Below are positions 51,416-62,230 of a stretch of 64,000 nt of DNA, in pieces (the stretch's first letter is position 1; the number at the start of each line of letters is the position of its first letter). Location: positions 1 to 64,000 of the forward strand of contig CANRMD010000001.1 of assembly GCA_947631645.1 (NCBI GenBank), in the 5' to 3' direction. The notes beneath the pieces were generated by a model. It did not search any database, was not told the DNA's origin, and was given only the letters and a program-made list of their open reading frames with translations. Source of the DNA: Candidatus Gastranaerophilales bacterium. GTDB taxonomy: Bacteria; Cyanobacteriota; Vampirovibrionia; Gastranaerophilales; Gastranaerophilaceae. The position numbers and the translations under genes are program-made.

Positions 51416-53418
51416 ATTATATCAATCTCATTTTGAATATCACTTATAACACTGCTCCAATCATTCAATTTATCTTGTTTGAATATAGTTACACTATCAT
51501 ACCAAGGGGTTTTCTTTTTATCATCAAACCATCGCCATTCAGGGCAAAACGGAAGCATTAAGAATGTTTTAACGCCAAGAGCCCCCGCTAAATGAGCAAC
51601 AGCTGAATCAACCGTAATTAAGACATCCATTTCTTTGAGCAAACTTGCACTGTCACTAAAATCATTTATATATTTATTTAAATTATTAATTTCATTATAT
51701 TCACTATCAGGCTGAAATGAATAAAATTCAAACTTATCATTTTTTATTATTTCTTTAAATAATTCAAAAGATACAGACCTATTTGTAAATACTTTATCAC
51801 TGCCTTTAAAATACAAACCGATTTTTTTCTTGTTAGTAAGAATACTCTTTGATTTCTTTGCTTTTAAATATCCCCTTGACCCCGGTATATTATCAAAATC
51901 CATATCTAAAGCATATTGAATATCCATAAACGGAATAACCACATCATAATCAGAGGGAATTATTCCCTTTTTAATAATTTCAATATCTTTAAAATTATAT
52001 TTTAAAAGACTTATAAGCTCATTGTCCGTTTCAATTATAAGTTTTTTAACTTTGTCTTTTAGAATATTAATGTATCTTGAATACATTATAGTATCACCAA
52101 ACCCGCAATTTGAATAAACTATCACATTCTTATCGTCAAAATTAACATTTTTATTCCATATTTTTTCAGGGGAAAATACATTTGTAATTTTTGTGTCTTT
52201 ATTTCTGTTTCTGTATAATTTATACCCCTTCTCAAAATTCTTTTCTGTCAAATAAATCATTCCTAATGATATATCTGAAATGTAATTGTGGTTTGGAACT
52301 TTGACAATTTTTTCCAAAATACATTTAGCTTCCTCTACTTTACCAAGATTTCTAAGTGCGTAAGCTTTCCCTTGTAATATATTTAATGTAATACCTGATA
52401 TATTTAATGCATTGTCAAAACAACTATTTGCTTTTTCATAATCACCTGTTTCTAAATATCTTGAAGCAAGCATTGAGTATGCATGTGCATTTTTTGGAGT
52501 AACTTTTACCAATTCACTAAGTACTTCTATACATTCATTTATTTTATCTTGGAAATACAGTACATTTGATAAATTTATATATGAGTTAACGTGATTTTTA
52601 TTAAGTTGAATTGAGTTTTTGAAATCAATAACAGCATTATTTTCTATTGAATTTTTTAATAAAATAAATGAAAAGTATAAAAACATAAATGTATTTATAT
52701 CAAACATATTTACATAATTAATCATAAATTTTTTAAAGTTATTTTCTAATTCAACAGAAGATTTAACGTATAAACAGGCGGAATTATAATAATATAAATT
52801 ATTCTTCTTATTATATGATATTGCTTTATTAATATATTCCAAAGCCAGTTTATAATCTTTTTTTAAGTCATAACATTCCGATAACATACTATATAAATCA
52901 TCATCATCCGGTTTTATTCGTATACATAGATTTATATAATATATTGCACTATCAATATCTGATTTATTTTTATAAATAAGTGCAAGATTATACATTGCAT
53001 TGTAGTTATCAGGGTTTAACTCAATCGCTTTTAAATAACATTCAATAGCTTTATCAAACTCCCTCAATTTTTTATAAGCAATCGCTAAAGAATAATATAA
53101 ATCATCCGATTGACCAAATTCTAATGCTGTATTGTACAATTTAACAGCATCTTTAATTTGGTTATTTAAAAAATATGCTTTTGCTAAATTAGTTGCCAAA
53201 TAAGAAGTTTTTTTCAACAGAAAAGCTTTTGAGATATATTTAATAGCATCATCATATTTTTTTGTAACTATATATAAAGTACCTAAAAGATTTAATATGT
53301 TTACGTCATCAGGATTTATTTGCAGTAATTGCAAATAAATTTCTTCGGCCTGTTTAAATTGATTATTTGAATGATAGTAGTATGCTCTATCTGATAAATC
53401 TTTATAATGTACACTCAT
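51406..53418 (-). CDS. TPR/GT9-like glycosyltransferase 2
   Basis: A 670-residue protein. Residues 1-400 hold about nine TPR repeats (for example FDKAIECYLKAIELNPDNYNAMYNLA). The C-terminal 270 residues look like a heptosyltransferase/GT9-type domain: GFGDTIMYSRYINIL, KKIGLYFKGS, and VDSAVAHLAGALGVKTFLMLPFCPEWRW. The TPR part may choose a protein acceptor, as in O-GlcNAc-type enzymes, but that is inference. It overlaps the upstream paralogue by 17 bases and the rRNA methyltransferase by 10. Confidence 0.82.
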   Translation of the reverse strand: MSVHYKDLSDRAYYYHSNNQFKQAEEIYLQLLQINPDDVNILNLLGTLYIVTKKYDDAIKYISKAFLLKKTSYLATNLAKAYFLNNQIKDAVKLYNTALEFGQSDDLYYSLAIAYKKLREFDKAIECYLKAIELNPDNYNAMYNLALIYKNKSDIDSAIYYINLCIRIKPDDDDLYSMLSECYDLKKDYKLALEYINKAISYNKKNNLYYYNSACLYVKSSVELENNFKKFMINYVNMFDINTFMFLYFSFILLKNSIENNAVIDFKNSIQLNKNHVNSYINLSNVLYFQDKINECIEVLSELVKVTPKNAHAYSMLASRYLETGDYEKANSCFDNALNISGITLNILQGKAYALRNLGKVEEAKCILEKIVKVPNHNYISDISLGMIYLTEKNFEKGYKLYRNRNKDTKITNVFSPEKIWNKNVNFDDKNVIVYSNCGFGDTIMYSRYINILKDKVKKLIIETDNELISLLKYNFKDIEIIKKGIIPSDYDVVIPFMDIQYALDMDFDNIPGSRGYLKAKKSKSILTNKKKIGLYFKGSDKVFTNRSVSFELFKEIIKNDKFEFYSFQPDSEYNEINNLNKYINDFSDSASLLKEMDVLITVDSAVAHLAGALGVKTFLMLPFCPEWRWFDDKKKTPWYDSVTIFKQDKLNDWSSVISDIQNEIDIICK

Positions 53419-55432
53419 TTTTTACTCTATTAATAACTTCATACCAGTCATTAGGTATAACTTGCTTAAATATTTTAACAGAATTATACCATGGTGTAGT
53501 ATTATTATCATAAAACCATCTCCATTCCGGTGAATATGGAAGTAACAAAAAAGTCTTTATTCCAAGAGCACCGGCTAAATGAGCAATAGATGTATCAATC
53601 GTAACTAATAAATCAATATTTTTTAATAATGCAGCTGTATCTGTATAATTTTTAATATACGGAGCCAAATCAATTATCGGGTATTTCTTTTTTTCATTTT
53701 CGGATTCCGAGTCGATTTTCGATATTTGAAATGAATAAATTTGCGTATTTTCAAGTTTAAATAACTCTTCAAAATTATGAAGTTTCATAGACCTGTTTGA
53801 TAAAAGAGTAGGATTACCCTGCCAGTAAATACCAATCTTTTTCTTATTAGTTTTAACTAACGAAGCTTTTTCTTGAACTAATTTATCATCAACTTTTAAA
53901 TAATTATCAGTCGTATTGATGTTATTTAAATCAATATTTAAATTATAAATTAATCCAAAGAAAGATGCACAGTAATCATATTCACTTTCAGGAATTTTAT
54001 CATTCAGCGAAAAAACTTTTAAGTCGGGGAAATTATACTTAAACAAATCAAGACAAGAATTATTAACAGCAAGCATTACCTCGCCTGCCATTTTCTTAAC
54101 TTCATCAATATATCGGGAAAACATTAATAAATCACCAACTCCCTCTCCCGAATATACTAAAAGTTTCTTTCCTTTTATGTCCTCATTTTTCCAAACTTTC
54201 TCTTTAATAAACTTAAATGATGTATTTTTGACCTTATTTTTATTTTCAATAAAAGCTTTTTCGCTAATTGCATACTTTTTGTCTAAGTTATACTTATAAA
54301 ATACTTTTATAAGCTTATTATCTTTAATAATATCGCTGGTATAGATATGTTTAAAAAATGTTTCTTTTATCTCATTAAACTTTTTCTCTTTAAGCATAAA
54401 AAACATATAATCATCAGTAAATAAAGGATTATCTTTGTACTCAATATATATTTTTTCGGCTTCTTCTCGTCTTCCTAAAAGATTAATAACATATGAGTAT
54501 TCTAATATTAATGACTCATTACGTCCGAATTTTTCCATTGCCTGCTTATATAGAACTTCAGCATCTTCATATTTATAATCTGATATATAGGATTCACCTA
54601 ATATCAAATAATAATCAATGTTATCAGGATATATTTGTACAAGTTTTTTCCCAATATCACATGCATTTTTGTAATCCGCAATATTATAATATGTAATTAA
54701 AATATTACTTAAAATTAATTCATCATCAGGATAATTTTTTAATAAATATTCAAAAATGTTAGCAGATATTTTTTGATTGTAAGTCTGATATAAAATTGCA
54801 ATATTAAAAATAGCATATTTATTATCAGGTTCGATAGCAGTAACTTTAGAAAAATATTCTATAGCTTTTTCTGCATTATCCATGTCCTTGTATAACAACG
54901 CAATATTATACAGTAATCCAACATCCCGAGGATTATATTTTTCAGTTATTAATGCAGTTTTTAAAGCATTCTCGGTATCATTTATTTTTTTATATGAAAA
55001 AAATAAATTATAATAATCATTATATGTCATTAAATTTGAACTTATCAATTTTTTATAAACATCAATTGCAGAATTAAAATCTTCTGTTTTAATATATGCA
55101 TAAGCAAGAAGCTTTATTTCCTCAACATTAATTTTTTCGTTTTTTGATAAAATATCAATAACATTAGCATAATCCGCTATAGAATAATAAACTTTTGCAA
55201 TATTAATAAGGACGTCATTTAAATTAGTTTTTTCATACACTAGTTTAAAATATTTTAAAGCTTCATCATAATTTTTGAGAGAAAAACAAAGCTGTGCATA
55301 AAGATTTTGAACATTAACATCATCAGGTCTTAAAGAAAGCAATTTTGTATAAACAGCTTTAGCATCATCAAGCTTGCCTGCTTTGTGCATTTGAAAAGCA
55401 ATATCTACAAGATTAGAATATTCTTCACTCAT
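53402..55432 (-). CDS. TPR/GT9-like glycosyltransferase 1
   Basis: A 676-residue paralogue of the next gene with the same layout: N-terminal TPR (about residues 1-390) and C-terminal GT9-like domain with GEGVGDLLMFSRYIDEV, KKIGIYWQGNPTLLSNRS and VTIDTSIAHLAGALGIKTFLLLPYSPEWRW. The same Asp-x-Ser-x-x-His-x-x-Gly core is present in both. The first gene of a three-gene overlapping unit. A sugar donor cannot be assigned. Confidence 0.82.
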   Translation of the reverse strand: MSEEYSNLVDIAFQMHKAGKLDDAKAVYTKLLSLRPDDVNVQNLYAQLCFSLKNYDEALKYFKLVYEKTNLNDVLINIAKVYYSIADYANVIDILSKNEKINVEEIKLLAYAYIKTEDFNSAIDVYKKLISSNLMTYNDYYNLFFSYKKINDTENALKTALITEKYNPRDVGLLYNIALLYKDMDNAEKAIEYFSKVTAIEPDNKYAIFNIAILYQTYNQKISANIFEYLLKNYPDDELILSNILITYYNIADYKNACDIGKKLVQIYPDNIDYYLILGESYISDYKYEDAEVLYKQAMEKFGRNESLILEYSYVINLLGRREEAEKIYIEYKDNPLFTDDYMFFMLKEKKFNEIKETFFKHIYTSDIIKDNKLIKVFYKYNLDKKYAISEKAFIENKNKVKNTSFKFIKEKVWKNEDIKGKKLLVYSGEGVGDLLMFSRYIDEVKKMAGEVMLAVNNSCLDLFKYNFPDLKVFSLNDKIPESEYDYCASFFGLIYNLNIDLNNINTTDNYLKVDDKLVQEKASLVKTNKKKIGIYWQGNPTLLSNRSMKLHNFEELFKLENTQIYSFQISKIDSESENEKKKYPIIDLAPYIKNYTDTAALLKNIDLLVTIDTSIAHLAGALGIKTFLLLPYSPEWRWFYDNNTTPWYNSVKIFKQVIPNDWYEVINRVKNECTL

Positions 55433-55471
55433 AAAATTAATGATAAATTATAGTTACATAAATTTCAAGTA

Positions 55472-58135
55472 TTATGCAACTTCCGGAAGTTTTTCAATAT
55501 CAATGCCTAACTTTTCAAGATATTCAAATATAGGACCTTGCTTACCTTTTTGAATCCAGCTGAAATCTTCATCAATTGAATCTTGAACCATTTTTTTGTA
55601 TTGTTCTTTATCGTTATAGTAGATATCTAAACCTTTCTTCATTGCTTCATAAAATTCTTTAGCAGATAATGGCACTGACTTATCGGTTAAAATACCATTA
55701 GTTTTACCGTCGCGATTAACAGTATCAACGATACCACCTACTGCACTACCAATAACGGGAGTTGCAACCGCAAATGCTTCACCTTGAGTTAAACCGCAGG
55801 GTTCAAAAATACTCGGTAATAAGAAGAAGTCAGATGATGCCGTTAATCCTGCCATCGGAGCAAAACCATGTGCAAATATAACTCGTTGGGTGTCTTTATC
55901 AGAAAGTTTCTTAGTTTTTAAATTTTCAATGTACTTTCTCTGTACACCGCCTTCACCGTCTTGGCCCGCAAGATAGAATATAGGTTTGTTTTTACCCGGG
56001 AAATCTTTTTCCCAATTATCAAACAGCATTTTAATAGCATCTGTCATTATATTTATACCTTTTTGAGATACTAATCTTCCAACGGATGTAATAACAGGTG
56101 TCTCTTCTAATTCTTCCTTTGATAATCCTGTTAAAACTGTTTTTCCTTGAGGATCAACGTATTCAAGCTTGCTTGATAAATTTCTTATATTTTTAACATC
56201 TTCGGAATTGTCTGTCTCATCATTCTTTCTTGAAAGAGGAACCATATATTCATTATAAAAATTAACTTTATTTTCAAGTCTTGCCGCCATTATTTCATCA
56301 ATAGATGACATTTTATTGTATGTTTTAGGGGTAATACCTGTTTGGCTTTTTATTTGACCTTGTTTTGCTTCAATTGATAAATTGTTAAAATCATTACCGT
56401 TAATTATACCAACAAGAGAGCCGGAATTATTTTTTTGAGTTAATGCCCATCTTAATTCCCCTGCAAGTTCCGGATGTTCATCAGATATTATTTCATCGGC
56501 ATAATTTTTTGAAACAGGATGGAAGTAATCACTCAAACATACGCCAATGTTTAACAAATTAGCATGATTAGAACCTGTATCGTGTTCATTAAACAGAAGA
56601 ACATTATCTAAATTCTTAAGCCCTGAATCTGTTTCATCTGTTTGAGATGCCCCGGTTACAGCGTTTGATACAATATCATAAGCAAAGTTATCAAATAATG
56701 TATTTAAAATATTAGAAGTTGCTTCTCTTCTTTGCCCGTCATTATTGTTATTTTGTGTTGAACCTTGATACATAGCATTATGACCGATAGTAATAATAGT
56801 CATTTCAGAAAGTTTTTTAGCCGCATCATCAGAAAGTTGACCGTATGCATTTTCCATCGGAGCTTTATATCTTGCAAGAGCAGCTATAGGAGAAGCCTGC
56901 CAATCATTCAATACAAGAGCATCAGGGCTCTTAATTGAATCAAATACATCTTTATTTGCAATAACTAAATCTTTAACACTTCTTATATCTTCTTTAGCTT
57001 TAGCAAGTTCATATACAACCTTTGAGAAAAATGCAAATTTTTCAGGTTCTTCAGTCTTTTCTGTTGTTTGATAAATTGTTCCGTTAAAGTAGTTATCATT
57101 TTTTACAAATATTAACTGTTTATCATTACCGTCTGCATCTTTTGTGTGGCTCACATAAATTTCAACATTTTCAGTTTTTGATTTTCCGCCTTGATACGTA
57201 TCAACTTTAAATGATGCAGCTTTTTCAAGATTAAATTCTCTTCCTTTATAAGTATATATATATTTGCCGTTTTCAGTTCTGAACGAAGCTTGTCCTTTTT
57301 GTTGATACATTGGTATAAATGAAGGCATGTTAATACCTAATTTAGTTATATTATTTTGAAGTTCAACAGGTACAGAACCTAAACCGCCTTCTTTAATAGG
57401 AGCAAATTCAGAAGTTACCGACCAAAGAGTAGGATGTTCTTTTGTAATTGGTTTTACATTCGGTGCTTCATATAAACGTTTTGGAGCTGCTTGTCTGATT
57501 TGCTTTACAGCTGAAGCATATTTTTGTTCATTTTTATTAATTGAGTCTGAATTCTGCAATAACGGAATTTGATAATATCCTTTTGTGTATTTTTCCAGAA
57601 GACTGTTTGAAGACAGTGTACTTGTGTGTCTTGCAATATCAACTGCTTCAGATGATTTTGACTGCATATCTTTAATTCTTTCGGAAATTTTATCCGTTAC
57701 TTTCTCCTTTTGACCATCTGTCATTTCGGATGCTTTATAAACACCGGCCATTCCACCGACAGCCAACAGGGCTGCCCAGATTTGAGCATTATCTTTTTTT
57801 GCAACATTAGCAGCATTTTGAATTGTATTTGTCGCAATATTTGCTCTTTCTTCGGCAACAGCTTGAAGTTTTGCTATGTCTCTTGTAAGATTTTTAACTT
57901 CATCTTTCAATAAATTTGCACTCTTTGATGAAACTTTATAAGTAATTGCAGCGGTAACAGGTATTGCAATTAAGGGAATTGCAACAGGGGCAACTGTTTT
58001 TATTGTATTAATAACCTTCTTTTTTTTATCTGACTGAGATTTATCATCATTATTCGGAGAACTTTTCATTGCCGGAATGTGGCTTACCGGTGCGGCACTT
58101 ATAGGTGCAAAATTTGAAAATACGCCAATACTCAT
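55472..58135 (-). CDS. glgA: Glycogen/starch synthase (GT5) with N-terminal membrane module
   Basis: The catalytic part (from about residue 235) is a GT5 glycogen synthase, elongating alpha-1,4-glucan from ADP-glucose. K248-EGGLG is the donor-binding loop, with NDWQASPIAAL, TSVGRLVSQKGIN and LPSIFEPCGLTQGEAFAVATPVIG, all family signatures. Residues 1-230 are extra: a polar start MSIGVFSNF, a hydrophobic APVAIPLIAIPVTAAITYK segment (about 49-67), a coiled coil and a second hydrophobic stretch around 120-140, matching the protein at 26437-29004. The usual enzyme has about 480 residues. Membrane attachment is inferred. An AAGGGG ribosome binding site is present. Confidence 0.9.
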   Translation of the reverse strand: MSIGVFSNFAPISAAPVSHIPAMKSSPNNDDKSQSDKKKKVINTIKTVAPVAIPLIAIPVTAAITYKVSSKSANLLKDEVKNLTRDIAKLQAVAEERANIATNTIQNAANVAKKDNAQIWAALLAVGGMAGVYKASEMTDGQKEKVTDKISERIKDMQSKSSEAVDIARHTSTLSSNSLLEKYTKGYYQIPLLQNSDSINKNEQKYASAVKQIRQAAPKRLYEAPNVKPITKEHPTLWSVTSEFAPIKEGGLGSVPVELQNNITKLGINMPSFIPMYQQKGQASFRTENGKYIYTYKGREFNLEKAASFKVDTYQGGKSKTENVEIYVSHTKDADGNDKQLIFVKNDNYFNGTIYQTTEKTEEPEKFAFFSKVVYELAKAKEDIRSVKDLVIANKDVFDSIKSPDALVLNDWQASPIAALARYKAPMENAYGQLSDDAAKKLSEMTIITIGHNAMYQGSTQNNNNDGQRREATSNILNTLFDNFAYDIVSNAVTGASQTDETDSGLKNLDNVLLFNEHDTGSNHANLLNIGVCLSDYFHPVSKNYADEIISDEHPELAGELRWALTQKNNSGSLVGIINGNDFNNLSIEAKQGQIKSQTGITPKTYNKMSSIDEIMAARLENKVNFYNEYMVPLSRKNDETDNSEDVKNIRNLSSKLEYVDPQGKTVLTGLSKEELEETPVITSVGRLVSQKGINIMTDAIKMLFDNWEKDFPGKNKPIFYLAGQDGEGGVQRKYIENLKTKKLSDKDTQRVIFAHGFAPMAGLTASSDFFLLPSIFEPCGLTQGEAFAVATPVIGSAVGGIVDTVNRDGKTNGILTDKSVPLSAKEFYEAMKKGLDIYYNDKEQYKKMVQDSIDEDFSWIQKGKQGPIFEYLEKLGIDIEKLPEVA

Positions 58136-58357
58136 TACATAACCCCTTATATAAACACACTATATTAAGACTTGTAAAGCCTTTTTTTGCCAGTTTTATA
58201 TACTTTTGTAACAACATTGTTACAAACGAGACCAACAAATTTATTATAATATATCCTTTCAATATTTCAAATATTTAACATATATTTTTTTACACTGTAA
58301 ACTTAAATTTATTCATTATAAAATGTTATAAATAGAACATGTATAAGGATAATAATA

Positions 58358-60172
58358 ATGAAGCTTAAAGATACACAAGCATTAACAGCATTCAAATATG
58401 GCTGGCTGTTAAAAAGAATGTTTCCGTATATAAAAAAAGTTTTGGGAAGAGTTATATTAGGTTTTCTTGTTGCAATACCTGTCGGTATGATGGACGGTAT
58501 AGTCGCTATAGCTTTAAAACCATATATGGATTATGTTGTAGGAAAGCAAAATTTTGTATTTCACGGTTATGAAATTTCATACTCACTTATAGCTATAATG
58601 GTGCCCTTTACTATAATTTTCTTTGCTATAGTTCAAGGATTGTTGAAATATTTAAACTCATATTTAACGGATTGGATAAGCTATAAAATTACAAATAACG
58701 TAAAAATAGATTTATTTTCCAGGCTTGTATATTTGGATACGTCATTTTTTGATGAAAATCCGTCAGGTCTTGTTATTAACAGATTTCTTTCAGATCCGGA
58801 TAATGCATCAAGAACTGTTGTTGATGAACTAACATCATTGGTTGTAAGTGTATTTGGTGCAATTTCTTTGATTGTGGTAATGTTATACAGCTCGTACAGA
58901 CTGGCAATTGTCGGAATATTAGTCCTTTCTATATCATTTTTCCCGATTTTTATGCTGAGAAAAAGAATTAAAACCGTTTCAAATATAAATACAGTTATTA
59001 CAGGCGGTATTTTAACAACTATGAATGAATCTTATTCGGGGAATAAAGTAATAAGTGCATATAATCTTCAAGAAAGACAAAAAGAACAATTCATTCACAA
59101 TATTAATGAAAACTTTAATTATTCAATTTCTTTAACAAAAAGACTGGCATGGGTTTCTCCCATAATGTATTTAATTGCTTCATTTGGTATCGCATTTGTA
59201 TTATATTACGGTACATCACTTATATATAATGGGTTATTATCAGCCGGGTCATTTGCCTCTTTTGTGACTTCTCTGCTTTTACTCTACAAACCCGTAAAGA
59301 ATATGGGCTATACTTTATCTAAAATTCAGAACATATTTGTTGCAATGGGAAGAGTTTTTGAACTATTTGACTATGTTCCGCAAATTATTGATAAGGATGA
59401 TTCAATTGAACTTAAAACTTTTACAGGTTCGGTAGAATTTGAAAATGTTTGTTTTTCATACAATGAAGAAAGAACAATACTTGATAACATTAATTTAAAA
59501 GTAGCAAAAGGAGAGACTCTTGCCATAGTCGGCAATTCGGGAGGAGGAAAATCTACGTTGGTCAACCTTATCCCCAGATTTTACGATGTTAATTCAGGTG
59601 CTGTAAAATTAGACGGAACAGATATAAGAAACTTTAAATTAAAAAGTCTGAGAGATAATATTTCAATGGTATTTCAAGATAATTTTCTTTTTACGGGGAC
59701 AATTAAAGAAAATATTTTACTCGCTAATCCTAATGCAACAAATGAAGACTTAAAAAATGTATTAGAGGCATCTCACTTAACAGAGTTGATAGACAGCCTG
59801 CCAAAAGGACTGGATACAATGCTTGGAGAACGCGGACTTACATTATCGGGCGGGCAAAGACAAAGAGTTGCAATTGCCAGAGCAATGATAAAAAATACAC
59901 CTTTAGTCATTCTTGATGAAGCGACTTCAGCTCTTGATAATGAATCTGAAGCCGTTGTTCAAAAAGCACTTGATAATCTTATACAAAACAGAACAGTATT
60001 TGTAATTGCCCACAGGCTTTCAACAATTAAAAATGCCGACAGGATTGCGGTTATAAATGACGGTAAATTAGTTGAAATTGGCACTCATGATGAGTTAATG
60101 TCAATAAATAACGGACACTATAAACGTTTATACGAAATGCAATTTAAATCAAAAGAAGAAATAATAGCATGA
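58358..60172 (+). CDS. msbA: MsbA-type ABC exporter
   Basis: A 604-residue half-transporter, with six transmembrane segments in residues 1-325 and a nucleotide-binding domain after it: Walker [12 protein letters not shown]-loop [10 protein letters not shown], signature [15 protein letters not shown], Walker [13 protein letters not shown] and H-loop IAHRLST. MsbA flips lipid A-core across the inner membrane; other lipid exports are possible for this family. It starts an operon with UDP-xylose synthase (ATGA overlap) and a beta-barrel-like protein, in keeping with LPS or surface polysaccharide. Confidence 0.85.
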   Translation: MKLKDTQALTAFKYGWLLKRMFPYIKKVLGRVILGFLVAIPVGMMDGIVAIALKPYMDYVVGKQNFVFHGYEISYSLIAIMVPFTIIFFAIVQGLLKYLNSYLTDWISYKITNNVKIDLFSRLVYLDTSFFDENPSGLVINRFLSDPDNASRTVVDELTSLVVSVFGAISLIVVMLYSSYRLAIVGILVLSISFFPIFMLRKRIKTVSNINTVITGGILTTMNESYSGNKVISAYNLQERQKEQFIHNINENFNYSISLTKRLAWVSPIMYLIASFGIAFVLYYGTSLIYNGLLSAGSFASFVTSLLLLYKPVKNMGYTLSKIQNIFVAMGRVFELFDYVPQIIDKDDSIELKTFTGSVEFENVCFSYNEERTILDNINLKVAKGETLAIVGNSGGGKSTLVNLIPRFYDVNSGAVKLDGTDIRNFKLKSLRDNISMVFQDNFLFTGTIKENILLANPNATNEDLKNVLEASHLTELIDSLPKGLDTMLGERGLTLSGGQRQRVAIARAMIKNTPLVILDEATSALDNESEAVVQKALDNLIQNRTVFVIAHRLSTIKNADRIAVINDGKLVEIGTHDELMSINNGHYKRLYEMQFKSKEEIIA

Positions 60173-61095
60173 AACGTATATTGATTACAGGCGGAGCCGG
60201 TTTTATAGGTTCACATTTATCAGAAAGGTTATTAAATGAGGGAAATGATATTATTTGCCTCGACAACTTTTATACAGGTTCAAAAGATAACATCAGACAT
60301 TTAATCGGTAACAACCGCTTTGAACTCGTAAGGCATGATGTAATTAACGAATATAATATTGAAATTGATGAAATATACAATTTAGCATGTCCCGCATCAC
60401 CTGTGCATTACCAATATAATCCGGTAAAAACAATGAAAACCTCTGTAATGGGAATTATTAATATGCTTGAGCTTGCAAAAAGATGTAATGCAAAGATACT
60501 TCAAGCAAGTACAAGTGAAGTATACGGCGACCCTAAAATTCATCCTCAAACTGAAGAATACTGGGGCAATGTAAATCCTATAGGATTAAGAAGCTGTTAT
60601 GATGAGGGTAAACGTGCGGCAGAAACTTTAATGATTGATTACCGCAGACAAAATAATGTTAACATTAGAATTGCAAGGATATTTAATACCTACGGACCAA
60701 AAATGGCATTAAATGATGGCAGAGTTGTTTCTAATTTTATTATTCAAGCTTTAAAAAATGAACCTATTACCGTATATGGTACAGGTTCTCAAACCAGAGC
60801 ATTTTGCTATGTATCTGATATTGTTGATGCTCTTATTAAATTAATGAATTCATCTTATTCTTTACCTGTTAATCTTGGTAATCCTGATGAACATTCAATA
60901 TTAGATTTTGCTAAATATATTATAGAGTTGACTAATTCTAAATCGGAAATTATATTTAAAGAATTGCCAATGGATGATCCTATGCAAAGAGAACCTGATA
61001 TCTCTCTTGCGAAAAGTATTCTGAATTGGGAGCCTAAAGTCTCTTTAAAAGAAGGCTTATTAAATACAATTAAATATTTTGAAGAAAGAATTTAA
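60169..61095 (+). CDS. UDP-glucuronate decarboxylase (UDP-xylose synthase)
   Basis: A 308-residue extended SDR enzyme that makes UDP-xylose from UDP-glucuronate. It shows the NAD site [10 protein letters not shown], the catalytic STSEVYGD Ser region and SCYDEGKR, where Tyr and Lys are catalytic and the YDEGKR form is characteristic of [21 protein letters not shown] and [12 protein letters not shown] follow. It overlaps msbA by 4 bases. The family match is strong, so xylose in surface glycans is likely. Confidence 0.88.
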   Translation: MKRILITGGAGFIGSHLSERLLNEGNDIICLDNFYTGSKDNIRHLIGNNRFELVRHDVINEYNIEIDEIYNLACPASPVHYQYNPVKTMKTSVMGIINMLELAKRCNAKILQASTSEVYGDPKIHPQTEEYWGNVNPIGLRSCYDEGKRAAETLMIDYRRQNNVNIRIARIFNTYGPKMALNDGRVVSNFIIQALKNEPITVYGTGSQTRAFCYVSDIVDALIKLMNSSYSLPVNLGNPDEHSILDFAKYIIELTNSKSEIIFKELPMDDPMQREPDISLAKSILNWEPKVSLKEGLLNTIKYFEERI

Positions 61096-61098
61096 TTT

Positions 61099-62217
61099 TT
61101 GAAAAAGATATTTATTATTTTTATTACCGCTTGTTTATCTGTATTACCTGCTTTTTCTATTGAAGAAGTAATTTTAGATGCACAATCCAATAAATTTGAT
61201 TATATATCAGATGTTTATTACGGAAAAATTGAAGACAATAATAATGTTTCACCTGTACTAAGATTGTTTACAAAAGACGGGCTTGTTTTTGATAATTCAT
61301 ATATTAATTCAGTAAAATTATCATTTTTATATGGCGGAAATTTATCCTTTGATAAAATACATAATAAGTCCTTAAATACGCTTTATGACGTTACATCTGT
61401 AGAACCATCAATTAAAATTAAATTTAATGAAAACAAATCTCAATTTTTCTTTGATTATAATTTTATGAGAGATTATGAAGGATATTCACATAAATTTGCC
61501 CACAGAATATCACAATTAAATGTTTCACATAAAATTAATGAAAATCAATCAATAATAATTGGACAAGGGAAAAGACTCCCTACGATTGTAAACGGCAGTT
61601 TATCAACGATGACACAGGAAATGGTACTAAAATCACAAATCGGTCGAACACTCGGTAATTCACGCTCTGTCGGAATAAGGAATATCGGTGATTATAAATA
61701 TGTTGACTATGATATAGGTATATATGACAGTACAAGGTACATGCAAGATTTTGGAAGAGGTCTTGATTTTTCAGGACACATAATGTTTAAACCGCTCGCA
61801 AATATTGAAGATAAAGCAGGTTCACTAAAAATCGGCAGCGGATACAATATTGGTGATTATTACGGGAGTTATCAGCTATTTTCAGTGTATACAGGTTATG
61901 ACTACAAAAAATTTCATATAAAGGGTGAATATGCTAATGCAAACGGATATAATTCAGTACAATTTTCAAAAAATGATGCAGAGGGTTTTTATGGAACAGT
62001 TGAATATGATATTCATCCAAAACTTCAATTGATAGGCAGATATGATTATTTTATTCCTAATAAATTATTTTCCTGTGATAATTCTCAAGAATATACTGTC
62101 GGCATTACATATAAGCCTTTTGAAAATATGAAAATTATGCTTAATTACGTTAAACGTGAAATGTCTGAAAATGCCGATTCAAATATGATATTATTTGCTA
62201 CAAGGTTTTTTATTTAG
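61099..62217 (+). CDS. Exported beta-barrel-like outer membrane protein
   Basis: A 372-residue protein starting at TTG with a signal peptide (MKKIFIIFITACLSVLPAFS). It continues with many alternating hydrophobic/polar strands and aromatic-ended repeats (GSGYNIGDYYGSYQLFSVYTGYDY in pieces, then YTVGITYKPFENMKIMLNYVKRE) and ends in a Phe/Ile-rich terminal strand ATRFFI. That terminal pattern is typical of outer membrane barrels. It may be a porin-like or surface polysaccharide protein. It starts 3 bases after the UDP-xylose synthase gene ends. Confidence 0.65.
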   Translation: MKKIFIIFITACLSVLPAFSIEEVILDAQSNKFDYISDVYYGKIEDNNNVSPVLRLFTKDGLVFDNSYINSVKLSFLYGGNLSFDKIHNKSLNTLYDVTSVEPSIKIKFNENKSQFFFDYNFMRDYEGYSHKFAHRISQLNVSHKINENQSIIIGQGKRLPTIVNGSLSTMTQEMVLKSQIGRTLGNSRSVGIRNIGDYKYVDYDIGIYDSTRYMQDFGRGLDFSGHIMFKPLANIEDKAGSLKIGSGYNIGDYYGSYQLFSVYTGYDYKKFHIKGEYANANGYNSVQFSKNDAEGFYGTVEYDIHPKLQLIGRYDYFIPNKLFSCDNSQEYTVGITYKPFENMKIMLNYVKREMSENADSNMILFATRFFI

Positions 62218-62230
62218 TATAATAACAATT

